DNA of 9,374 nt from Clostridia bacterium (GTDB lineage: Bacteria; Bacillota; Clostridia; Oscillospirales; Acutalibacteraceae): the NCBI GenBank assembly GCA_017442445.1, contig JAFRZS010000056.1, forward strand, positions 1 through 9,374. The letters run 5' to 3'. This document shows positions 1-6,393 of this stretch, piece by piece (the first letter of the stretch is position 1; every line of letters starts with the position of its first letter). Both the position numbers and the translations under genes were made by a program. The notes beneath the pieces were generated by a model. That model made no database searches. It saw nothing but the letters and a program-made list of their open reading frames with translations, and had not been told where the DNA came from.

Positions 1-43
1 ACGAGCGCACCTGCGAATAATCGCAGGTGCGCTCGTTTATTTT
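1..43. terminator. Perfect 16-bp rho-independent terminator hairpin
   Basis: Bases 1-16 and 21-36 are exact reverse complements around the loop ATAA. The plus-strand side is followed by a T-rich run (37-43, TTATTTT). The stop codon of the minus-strand CYTH gene (37-39) abuts the stem, so the hairpin ends that transcript. The T-run on the other side suggests it also stops plus-strand transcription arriving from outside the window, but the minus-side T-tract lies left of base 1 and cannot be seen. Confidence 0.85.
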
Positions 44-621
44 GCAATTCTGATTTTTGCATTCTCGTAAGCTTCTATGAAACGGTTATATTTACTGCAG
101 CTTTGATGACTATGTTCACTTAATCTTGTTACAAGTTCTTCGGGCGGGTAGTCACTAAACTGCATCTTAATTTCGTAATCAATTTTATCAAAGTATTCAC
201 TTATATCAAATCTGATGATTGTACCGTCAGGAAGTTGCATCGTTTTTCTGTTGGTCTTAAGTTTACCAAGCATCTCATATGTATGGCTACTCCCCAACTC
301 AAGTTCAGAGCCTTTCAGAATTTTCGGCAGATGAGCAAAAACGCTTTCACTCTCAGTTGTTGTGTAGATACCGTAGGTTAAGTCCTGGTATCGTTTTATC
401 TGCAAGAAATACTCTTCTTCCGTTTTTCTGATTCTGAGCGTTATATTGTTTTTCAATAACGAAAACACCGGTGTATCATAATAAAAATCAGTCTGCTCAG
501 TTTTCATACTCCTTGCAATCTTATAGCGTTTTTTTGTATATCGGAGCATATCGTAAAAGCTGTCTTCATCAAATAAGAACTTCATTTCGCGTTTAACTGA
601 GCATTTGAATAAATCCGGCAT
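37..621 (-). CDS. CYTH-domain (triphosphate tunnel metalloenzyme-like) protein, 194 aa
   Basis: Likely cytoplasmic CYTH-superfamily protein. Family members bind triphosphate-containing substrates inside an eight-strand beta tunnel and include inorganic triphosphatases, thiamine triphosphatases and class IV adenylyl cyclases. What is seen: an N-terminal K-R-E-M-K-F strand (10-15) at the place of the ExExK signature; FYYDTP (46-51); the basic strand LRIRK (62-66); K76 in LQIKR; a central acidic strand with E90 and E92; RFDISEYFDKIDYEIK (137-152); and SKYNRF (176-181) near the C-terminus. The order and the ~190 aa length fit a single stand-alone CYTH domain. The first Glu of ExExK is Lys10 here, so metal binding may be altered. 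The start at 621 is supported by AAAGGAG (631-637, minus strand) with a 9-base spacer. It is a single gene, ended by the hairpin at 1-36 and divergent from the hydrolase at 717. The exact substrate cannot be assigned. Confidence 0.8.
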   Translation of the reverse strand: MPDLFKCSVKREMKFLFDEDSFYDMLRYTKKRYKIARSMKTEQTDFYYDTPVFSLLKNNITLRIRKTEEEYFLQIKRYQDLTYGIYTTTESESVFAHLPKILKGSELELGSSHTYEMLGKLKTNRKTMQLPDGTIIRFDISEYFDKIDYEIKMQFSDYPPEELVTRLSEHSHQSCSKYNRFIEAYENAKIRIAK

Positions 622-660
622 GGCGGTTTGCTCCTTTCAATATTTTATATTTATTTTTTC

Positions 661-689
661 TTGTGTTTTATAAACTTTGGGTTTATAAT
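661..689 (+). promoter_or_regulatory. Sigma-A-type promoter for the secreted hydrolase at 717
   Basis: A perfect -10 TATAAT (684-689) sits 17 bases after TTGTGT (661-666), a weak -35 that keeps the TTG. The ribosome site AAGGAGG (703-709) and ATG (717) follow at normal distances, giving a leader of roughly 20 bases. Confidence 0.65.
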
Positions 690-695
690 GGATAA
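667..695 (-). promoter_or_regulatory. Candidate promoter for the CYTH gene
   Basis: On the minus strand a -10-like TATAAA (667-672) lies 17 bases from a weak -35, TTATCC (690-695, 3 of 6 consensus bases). This would give a leader of about 40 bases before the start codon at 621. The gene needs its own promoter because the neighbour upstream runs the other way. The region is very AT-rich, so the exact site is uncertain. It overlaps the opposing promoter of the hydrolase gene. Confidence 0.35.
668..688. repeat. 8-bp dyad (TTATAAAC-N5-GTTTATAA) in divergent promoter region
   Basis: The arms 668-675 and 681-688 are exact reverse complements around TTTGG. The right arm covers most of the -10 of the plus-strand promoter and the left arm covers the proposed -10 of the minus-strand promoter. 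It could be an operator controlling both divergent genes, or just a result of two opposed -10 elements in AT-rich DNA. Confidence 0.45.
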
Positions 696-716
696 AAACA
701 GTAAGGAGGCTGTATT

Positions 717-2240
717 ATGAAAATCAAAAAAATCATTTCAATCGTACTTATCCTTGCACTACTTATTAGCACTTGTTCAACATTTGTGTCGGCTGAATAC
801 TCAATTTACAAAGCTGATAAAGCAACCTTGAAAGACAATACATACATCAAAGGTAACGATACTGCAATTATCTGGGTACCCGGTTACAGATGCACAAACC
901 TTGAAGCAAATGTCGATGTCAATAATGACGGCGTCGATGAAAAAGTCGTAACTTTCGCTGTAGGAAGCGAAGTTTTCAAACAGTCTGAAGACTATCCTTT
1001 TATTATAAATCTGCTTCACGGTGTCGGAAATCTTCTCATAAGCGGTGCTATGATTTTAACCGCACAGCTTCGTAAAGAAAGCGTTCATGTATCATATGAC
1101 GGCGGTTTCGGTCTTGCCGATATATACCGCAGTTTCTTTGAAAACTGTGTTAAGAATTACGACGACACTTGTGATGTCATTGTCTATGACTTTGACTGGC
1201 GTATTGACGCTACAATCATGGTCGAAGACCTCTATAATGTAATCAAGTCACAGCAATACAAAAAAGTTATCCTAGTGACTCAGAGTATGGGCGGTCTGAT
1301 TGCATCGGGTGTATCAAAGCTTTTGTGGGACGACCTTCAGGATAGTGACACCTCAAACGATGTTGATGTCTATACTGTGAATGTCGGTTCAACTGTCCTC
1401 GGAGGTTTCGGTTATTTCCACAATGCAAAAACATTCGAAGGTTTTGACAAGATTTCAATGGACTATGTAACTTACGCTACCGAGGTTGATTTCCCATCCC
1501 GTACACAGCTTGCAGTACCTACTCAGGTTGAGACTCTTTACGGAAGAAAATACGCAACAGCTAAAATTGAAAAAGCTGACGGCTCTGTGGTTTATGAGGA
1601 TATAGCCGCTGAAGATGCTTTTGAGGCGTATAAGAAAATCTGTGTCAACGGTAATGTCTATATGCAGATGATGCAGGATTTCTATGATAACTATATTTTT
1701 ATTGATAACGACAACAATCCTGCAACCGAAGATGTTCACATTATGGAAGAATTAGGTTCTAAATGTTATTATATTTCAGGACTTGCTTCCGACACTCCGA
1801 CTCATGTTCAGATAAATTTCAAAGAAGATGCACACGACAGCAGAACTCCTGTTGACTGCGAAGCCGTAAGAACAGATGACTCATCATTAGGTGACGGATC
1901 TCTCACAATCGAAAGCTCAACCATGAACGGCTGCTCTCCCGAAACTACCTTCTATGTCCCCTACGGTCATCAATCAGTTTATTTCCACGATGACACTCAG
2001 CATCTTATGTATGACATAATCACACATTTGGTTGATAATCCTGCGGAAAAATTTGATTATACCGATACAGATTACCAATACACTGAGGTTTATACCAAAC
2101 CGCAAAAGGTAATCGGTTTTGAGTCAGATAATCTCCTCTACCCACAGATTGTAAAATATATACTCGGACTTCTCGGTATTCAAGTAACATATGAAGCTGC
2201 AAGAAGCTTTTGTCATAAGCTCTTCAGCATAATAGGTTAA
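717..2240 (+). CDS. Secreted alpha/beta hydrolase, LCAT/lipase-like, 507 aa
   Basis: Predicted exported serine hydrolase (lipase, esterase or acyltransferase type). Residues 1-26 form a Sec signal peptide (KIKK, then a long hydrophobic run) with a V-S-A signal peptidase I site. Core elements in order: oxyanion-side loop WVPGYRCTNLE (53-63); DFDWR (158-162), resembling the Y-D-W-R motif of lecithin:cholesterol acyltransferase-like enzymes; nucleophile elbow VTQSMGG with Ser190; VNVGSTVLGGFG (221-232), where lipases have a GxPxxGS loop; acidic loop LGDGSLTIES (391-400) with Asp393; and His418 in YGHQS as the likely third catalytic residue. The elbow reads T-Q-S-M-G, so the first Gly of GxSxG is missing. 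D67-V-N-N-D-G is a DxNxDG-type possible calcium loop. The start has AAGGAGG at 703-709, 7 bases upstream. Single gene with its own promoter and terminator, convergent with distant relatives at 2284-4218 and 4424-6319. The substrate is unknown. Confidence 0.8.
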   Translation: MKIKKIISIVLILALLISTCSTFVSAEYSIYKADKATLKDNTYIKGNDTAIIWVPGYRCTNLEANVDVNNDGVDEKVVTFAVGSEVFKQSEDYPFIINLLHGVGNLLISGAMILTAQLRKESVHVSYDGGFGLADIYRSFFENCVKNYDDTCDVIVYDFDWRIDATIMVEDLYNVIKSQQYKKVILVTQSMGGLIASGVSKLLWDDLQDSDTSNDVDVYTVNVGSTVLGGFGYFHNAKTFEGFDKISMDYVTYATEVDFPSRTQLAVPTQVETLYGRKYATAKIEKADGSVVYEDIAAEDAFEAYKKICVNGNVYMQMMQDFYDNYIFIDNDNNPATEDVHIMEELGSKCYYISGLASDTPTHVQINFKEDAHDSRTPVDCEAVRTDDSSLGDGSLTIESSTMNGCSPETTFYVPYGHQSVYFHDDTQHLMYDIITHLVDNPAEKFDYTDTDYQYTEVYTKPQKVIGFESDNLLYPQIVKYILGLLGIQVTYEAARSFCHKLFSIIG

Positions 2241-2249
2241 AACATAAAT

Positions 2250-2285
2250 GCCCCATTTCAGTTATGAAATGGGGCTGATTTTTTT
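2250..2285. terminator. Shared terminator between convergent hydrolase genes
   Basis: A perfect 11-bp stem (2250-2260 with 2265-2275, loop GTTA) lies 9 bases after the TAA of the plus-strand hydrolase and is followed by seven Ts (2279-2285): a classic intrinsic terminator for plus-strand transcription. The minus-strand hydrolase ends at 2284, so the same stem follows its stop codon. Its T-tract on that side (ATTTATGTTTTA) is weaker, so termination in that direction may be less efficient. Confidence 0.9.
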
Positions 2286-4218
2286 ATTCAAAGAAACTAT
2301 GATCACGGAAGCCGCCTATTTCATATATGTTGTAAAGTATTCGGTCTATGACTTCTACTACTGTGATTATCGCCTTTTCAAAATTCTGTGTTGTGGGTGC
2401 TTTAGGTTTTAAGCCAACTCTTACAAGAAAATCATATGCTTCTTTTATCAATGCATCATCCTTGTCGCAATCATTGATAGTTACTTTCTTCATGGTATCA
2501 ATTTTAGCTTTGATTTCCTGTGCAATTTTTACATCTTCAATTGCTTTCGGATCGGTTCCATTTGTTGCAATATAATTTGCCAACATACTATAAACAGAGT
2601 CGTCACCACCGTCATGAAGCGGTTCTAAATCTCTTGATTCATTGAATTGAGGATATCTGCCTACGGCATCTTCATCGTCAATGCTTTCAATTTTACCGAT
2701 TGCTATTTCCAATGCTAACGAAATTGCTGTATTGTTGTCCTGAAGCTCGTGTTTCTGCTCGCTGAAACACCATGTTCTGTCAGGTGCATATGAGCTTGTA
2801 AGGTCAACTGAACCGTCAGGTGAACGGTATTTACCGTCTTCATCAGGAGTTTCAAGTTTTTCTCCTACCGGAGCATATTCTGTACCGGGTGCTGTAGAGC
2901 TTATCTGAATGATTTCGTCAGAATTGGTTGCTGCTGACGAATAAAGCATCTTCATTATTGAATAATCAGATCCGGGTGCGCCGCCGAATCCAAGGTTATA
3001 ACCGCAGATGAAATAAAATTCCATTCCGTACTCTTTTTCAAGCATTTCCATTGTTTCATCGCGATCTTTCTGTGCTTGATAGTATTTGTCAGTTTGTTCA
3101 ACTATGTATTCATCTTCATCATCTGAGAGATATTTATCTCTGATTTCAGGATATCTTTCTTCGGGTATCAAAGCAAGGAGTGACGGTGTCTTTAAAAGCA
3201 CATCTTCGCGTATCGCTTCAATAATTGTATCAATCAGATCTCTCAGTGTTGACTGTGACCATAAACGAAGCACTGTCTGAATCAGTGCTGCAAAGAGAGG
3301 TCTGTAATCACTCGGAATGGGTTGGTCATCAATTTCAGCATTGTTGATTATGAGGTCAGCAATAATTCCTGTGAACTCACCGTTATAGAACATTTCTGCT
3401 GAATTTTCTGCATATTTGCCTTCAATTAAATCAGCAATAACATCACTGCCGTCCCATGCACCGACAATACTTACTACTTTTGCTACCTGATTTTTCGTTC
3501 CGTATTCATCAAGATAAGCATTGACTATTGTAGCACCCATGCTCATAGGTACTAAAACTACTTTGTCAGCCCATTTTGAATATCCGTTCAAAACTACATT
3601 ATTAATAAATTCATCAAGCTTTGCAGCATTATCGTAAGTAAAGCCAAATGCCTGAGCACCGAAACAATATATGTTTTCTCTGCCTATTACATCTGCGGCA
3701 TCTTCGCAAGGAATAGAATTTTTGAAACGCGTATATTCATATTCATCATACATGCTTACAGGCTTTCTTCTTATTGTATCTTCTACATAGTCGGGTAAGT
3801 TGCCGTTTTCATCAATCATATTTGCATCGCACAGTGCTCTTAATACAGCACCAAGTGTTTCTGATGATACAAAGTTCTTGTCTTTAACAAGTGTTGCAAA
3901 AATCTGTCCTATAAGTTTTAACGTCCTGAGAGGTTCCATCGTCAGAAGATTTTTAAATCTTGTTGATAAGAAATTATATCTGTAATCTTCATCTGTATCT
4001 TTAAATTCTTTCTTCTGCCAACCGCCGTTGCCGTCATGAAGACGAGTCCAGTTTTGACCGATACCCGTTATAAAAATAATCGGGTAATCAACTTTTTTAA
4101 GTTCATCAAACGATTCCGCTTGAGTTACAATTACTTTATCTGTTTCCGCCGCAAATACAGGTAAAACAGATGCCGACATGATAACAATTGCCAATAAGAT
4201 TGAGATTAACTTTTTCAT
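2284..4218 (-). CDS. Secreted alpha/beta hydrolase paralogue A, 644 aa
   Basis: Predicted exported serine hydrolase and tandem paralogue of the gene at 4424-6319. A signal peptide covers about residues 1-24 (MKKLISIL...PVFAAE, signal peptidase I type). Core: strand and oxyanion loop YPIIFITGIGQNW (45-57); Cys171 and Cys185, both conserved in the paralogue and possibly a disulfide; nucleophile elbow VPMSMGA with Ser226 (P-M-S-M-G, first Gly of GxSxG replaced by Pro); VVSIVGAWDGSD (248-259), matching the post-nucleophile loop of LCAT-type lipases; helical segment with TLRDLIDTIIE and TPSLLALIP; SPDGSVDL (466-473) with Asp468 as likely acid; and KHEL with His490. Residues after about 500 form a mostly helical C-terminal extension. 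The start at 4218 is chosen over an in-frame ATG at 4257 because GGAGG (4226-4230) sits 7 bases upstream, a signal peptide begins there, and 4257 falls inside the promoter. Catalysis is inferred; the substrate is unknown. Confidence 0.8.
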   Translation of the reverse strand: MKKLISILLAIVIMSASVLPVFAAETDKVIVTQAESFDELKKVDYPIIFITGIGQNWTRLHDGNGGWQKKEFKDTDEDYRYNFLSTRFKNLLTMEPLRTLKLIGQIFATLVKDKNFVSSETLGAVLRALCDANMIDENGNLPDYVEDTIRRKPVSMYDEYEYTRFKNSIPCEDAADVIGRENIYCFGAQAFGFTYDNAAKLDEFINNVVLNGYSKWADKVVLVPMSMGATIVNAYLDEYGTKNQVAKVVSIVGAWDGSDVIADLIEGKYAENSAEMFYNGEFTGIIADLIINNAEIDDQPIPSDYRPLFAALIQTVLRLWSQSTLRDLIDTIIEAIREDVLLKTPSLLALIPEERYPEIRDKYLSDDEDEYIVEQTDKYYQAQKDRDETMEMLEKEYGMEFYFICGYNLGFGGAPGSDYSIMKMLYSSAATNSDEIIQISSTAPGTEYAPVGEKLETPDEDGKYRSPDGSVDLTSSYAPDRTWCFSEQKHELQDNNTAISLALEIAIGKIESIDDEDAVGRYPQFNESRDLEPLHDGGDDSVYSMLANYIATNGTDPKAIEDVKIAQEIKAKIDTMKKVTINDCDKDDALIKEAYDFLVRVGLKPKAPTTQNFEKAIITVVEVIDRILYNIYEIGGFRDHSFFE

Positions 4219-4225
4219 ATTTTCG

Positions 4226-4230
4226 CCTCC
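4226..4230 (-). promoter_or_regulatory. Ribosome binding site fixing the start of paralogue A
   Basis: GGAGG on the minus strand lies 7 bases before the ATG at 4216-4218. It sits within the open frame and rules in favour of the shorter protein that begins with a signal peptide. Confidence 0.85.
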
Positions 4231-4247
4231 ATTTTTTATTTGTCTAA

Positions 4248-4276
4248 ATTTTAACACACCTTTTGTGTGTTTTCAA
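4248..4276 (-). promoter_or_regulatory. Promoter of hydrolase paralogue A
   Basis: On the minus strand, -35 TTGAAA (4271-4276) and -10 TAAAAT (4248-4253) are separated by exactly 17 bases. Transcription would start near 4241, giving a short leader to the ribosome site at 4226-4230. The spacer is filled by a palindrome. Confidence 0.7.
4253..4271. repeat. 7-bp inverted repeat filling the promoter spacer (possible operator)
   Basis: AACACAC (4253-4259) and GTGTGTT (4265-4271) are exact reverse complements around a 5-base loop. The dyad lies exactly between the -35 and -10 hexamers of paralogue A, the place where a repressor or a spacer-twisting activator would bind. No such palindrome occurs in the promoter spacer of paralogue B. 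Confidence 0.5.
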
Positions 4277-4302
4277 TAGTTTATCACCAATTTGTTAATT
4301 AC

Positions 4303-4319
4303 ATTAATAAATTATTAAT
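4303..4319. repeat. 17-bp AT-only palindrome upstream of paralogue A promoter
   Basis: ATTAATAA (4303-4310) and TTATTAAT (4312-4319) are exact reverse complements around one base, about 27 bases upstream of the -35 of paralogue A. It could act as an UP element or a protein site, but AT-only palindromes arise easily by chance in this DNA. The remainder of 4277-4381 is AT-rich, with a weak CCTGT-N9-ACAGG repeat (4350-4368) and no gene or riboswitch that I recognise. Confidence 0.3.
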
Positions 4320-4375
4320 AATTCTACAACAATTCCGTATTATTCCGCACCTGTTAATTCTATACAGGAAATTAT

Positions 4376-4417
4376 ATACAAAAAAGCAGATTTGCAACAA
4401 TTTGCAAATCTGCTTTT
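4376..4417 (-). terminator. Intrinsic terminator of hydrolase paralogue B
   Basis: The arms 4382-4397 and 4402-4417 are perfect 16-base reverse complements around a 4-base loop, just past the TAA at 4424-4426. Reading the minus strand, the stem ends in a T-run (TTTTTTGT). This separates paralogue B from paralogue A, so the two are independent transcripts. Confidence 0.88.
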
Positions 4418-4423
4418 ATAGAA

Positions 4424-6319
4424 TTAACCGAATATTTTTTCTTTAAATCCGCCTGTACCGAAAATATCATAAAGCTTCTGGTCAAGGATTTTTACGATAA
4501 GATTTAAAATGTTCATATACCATGAAACAGTTTCCTCTGCTTTGGGAGGATATACACCGAGTGCTACCAAAGTGTCATATGCATTTTCTTTTATAGCATC
4601 ATCACCTTCACGGTCATTGATTGTTCTTTCCATCATAGCATAAAGCTCGTCATAAGCTTCCTGAGCGAGTTTTACATTCTCAGCATATGCAGGGTCATCT
4701 TTATACTTCGTGATGTATTTCTGAAGCTGGTGAAGATAGCTCGGTCCTTTTGTGAGATCTTCAACATCTCTTGACTCGTTAAACTGAGGATATACGCCAA
4801 CACAATCATCGACACTGCTGTACTTACCTATCGCAAGGTCAAAAGCAAGTCTGATTGCTGTGTTATTATCTTCAAGTTCATGTTTCTGTTCATAGAAGCA
4901 CCATGTTCTGTCAGGTGCATATGATGTTGAAAGGTCAATTGAACCGTCGGGAGAAATATACTTGTTATTCTCGTCAATGTTTTCAAGCTTTGTTCCTGCG
5001 GGTGCAAAAGTTGTACCGGGTGCAGTAGAGCTTATCTGAATAATTTCATCAGAGTTTGTACCTGCTGAAGAATAAAGCATCTTCATAATTGTATAATCTG
5101 ATCCTTCAAAACCACCGAATGAAAGACCGTAGCCACTGATGAAATAGAACTCCATTCCGTATTCTTTCTCAAGCTTTGAAAGTCTTTCGAAGAGTGTTGA
5201 CTGAGCTTCATAATATTCACGGGTCTGTACTCTGATATACTCAAGTTCGGGATCGGAGAGATATTTTTCTTCGATTGCTTCATATCTTCCGCTCGGAATC
5301 AAAGCAAGAAGTGAAGGTGTCTTGATAAGGAAATGGTCAACTATACCTTCAATGATTGTATCGATCAAATCTCTCAATGTCTGTTTTGAAAGAAGTCTTA
5401 TCGCAACATCAAGTAATGTTACTACAAGAGGTTTGTATGTTTCTTCAAGACCGAGCATGTCACCAACAAGTGACATAAGTGTTGAGTCGTAGAACATTTC
5501 TGCTGAGTTTTCAGCATACTTTGCTTCGATGAGGTCAGCGATAACATCACTGCCGTCCCATGCACCGACAATACTTACTACTCTTGCAACATCGTTTTCA
5601 TTACCATATCTGTCAAGGTACGCACTTACAACTGTTGCACCCATGCTCATGGGAACAAGAACAACTTTTTCAGCATCAGAATATTCACCGAGTACTGTTT
5701 CCTTAATGAACTCATTAAGTCCGTCTGCATTGTCATATGTAAATGAAAAAGCGGGATAATTATAGCAAAATACATTCTCTGCGCCAATTTTAGCAACTAC
5801 ATCTTCGCAAGGAATTGATCTGTAGAAGTTCTTTGTGTTTACTGCGTTATACTCAGAGAGAGGATATCTCTTGATTGTATCTTCAACATCTGCAGGTAAC
5901 TTACCGTTTTCGTCAATAAGATTACAACGAAGAACTTTAGCTACAAGTGAACCGACATCGTCTGAATCAACAAAGTTCTTGTCAAGGATTATTGTGCTGA
6001 GCAACTGTCCTACAACCTTCAATGCGCGAAGCATATGTATAGGACTTGTAAGTAATGCATCAATATCGGCATAGAAAAGATTGTATTCAACCAATTTTCC
6101 GTTTTCCTTTGTTTTGAATGAACCGTCTTCATTAAGAATATGTGTCCATGTCTGACCGATTCCTGTAACAAAGATTATCGGATACTCACAGTCAACTGTA
6201 TCTGCAACTTCATTTATATCTGTTGCAACAATAATGTCTGACTCTTCGGCTGCAAATGCCGGTACGATTGACACCATCATAAGTGCCAACGCAAGAAAAA
6301 TTGAAATTACTTTTTTCAT
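4424..6319 (-). CDS. Secreted alpha/beta hydrolase paralogue B, 631 aa
   Basis: Predicted exported serine hydrolase, well over half identical by eye to the product of 2284-4218. A signal peptide covers about residues 1-24 (MKKVISIF...PAFAAEE). Core: EYPIIFVTGIGQTW (45-58); Cys171 and Cys185; nucleophile elbow VPMSMGA with Ser225 (Pro in place of the first Gly of GxSxG); VVSIVGAWDGSD (247-258); SPDGSIDL (456-463) with likely acid Asp458; and KHEL with likely catalytic His480. The most conserved stretches between the copies surround these residues (NSDEIIQISSTAPGT, SYAPDRTWCF, YPQFNESRD). The helical C-terminal part after about 490 is the least conserved. The start at 6319 is chosen over an in-frame ATG at 6379 because AGGAGG (6327-6332) and a signal peptide support it and 6379 lies in the -35. 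It has its own promoter although trmB ends only 74 bases upstream, so some read-through is possible. The substrate is unknown. Confidence 0.8.
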   Translation of the reverse strand: MKKVISIFLALALMMVSIVPAFAAEESDIIVATDINEVADTVDCEYPIIFVTGIGQTWTHILNEDGSFKTKENGKLVEYNLFYADIDALLTSPIHMLRALKVVGQLLSTIILDKNFVDSDDVGSLVAKVLRCNLIDENGKLPADVEDTIKRYPLSEYNAVNTKNFYRSIPCEDVVAKIGAENVFCYNYPAFSFTYDNADGLNEFIKETVLGEYSDAEKVVLVPMSMGATVVSAYLDRYGNENDVARVVSIVGAWDGSDVIADLIEAKYAENSAEMFYDSTLMSLVGDMLGLEETYKPLVVTLLDVAIRLLSKQTLRDLIDTIIEGIVDHFLIKTPSLLALIPSGRYEAIEEKYLSDPELEYIRVQTREYYEAQSTLFERLSKLEKEYGMEFYFISGYGLSFGGFEGSDYTIMKMLYSSAGTNSDEIIQISSTAPGTTFAPAGTKLENIDENNKYISPDGSIDLSTSYAPDRTWCFYEQKHELEDNNTAIRLAFDLAIGKYSSVDDCVGVYPQFNESRDVEDLTKGPSYLHQLQKYITKYKDDPAYAENVKLAQEAYDELYAMMERTINDREGDDAIKENAYDTLVALGVYPPKAEETVSWYMNILNLIVKILDQKLYDIFGTGGFKEKIFG

Positions 6320-6326
6320 GTAATCC

Positions 6327-6332
6327 CCTCCT
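6327..6332 (-). promoter_or_regulatory. Ribosome binding site fixing the start of paralogue B
   Basis: AGGAGG on the minus strand lies 7 bases before the ATG at 6317-6319. It decides for the start at the signal peptide rather than the in-frame ATG 60 bases upstream. Confidence 0.85.
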
Positions 6333-6350
6333 GAGAAATTTCTTATAAAT

Positions 6351-6379
6351 ATTATACATTTTATTTCGATTTTTTTCAA
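6351..6379 (-). promoter_or_regulatory. Strong sigma-A-type promoter of paralogue B
   Basis: On the minus strand, -35 TTGAAA (6374-6379) and a perfect -10 TATAAT (6351-6356) are 17 bases apart. The -35 is the same hexamer as in paralogue A. A 10-base palindrome, AGAAATTTCT (6334-6343), lies in the expected start-site region, between the -10 and the ribosome site. Confidence 0.75.
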
Positions 6380-6393
6380 TCTTTTTTTGAAAA

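Noticed and set aside
37..621. VTC-type polyphosphate polymerase for the CYTH gene
   Set aside because: It lacks the longer VTC motif set and the usual CotH/DUF4956 neighbours; a plain stand-alone CYTH domain fits better.
764..776. Lipobox (L-I-S-T-C) in the signal peptide of the 507-aa hydrolase
   Set aside because: Thr at -1 is not a normal lipobox residue and a good V-S-A signal peptidase I site follows, so secretion rather than lipid anchoring is favoured.
4219..4257. Upstream in-frame ATG (4257) as start of paralogue A
   Set aside because: It lies inside the -35/-10 spacer and lacks a ribosome site, and it would put 13 residues ahead of a normal signal peptide.
4277..4381. Riboswitch or small RNA upstream of paralogue A
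   Set aside because: It lies upstream of the promoter, is nearly all A and T, and shows only short weak repeats with no known aptamer pattern.
6320..6379. Upstream in-frame ATG (6379) as start of paralogue B
   Set aside because: It falls within the -35 hexamer of a near-consensus promoter; AGGAGG and the signal peptide support 6319.
6373..6393. TTTTCAA-N7-TTGAAAA dyad as terminator of trmB
   Set aside because: The stem is only 7 bp with one G-C pair and overlaps the paralogue B -35; too weak to call a terminator.
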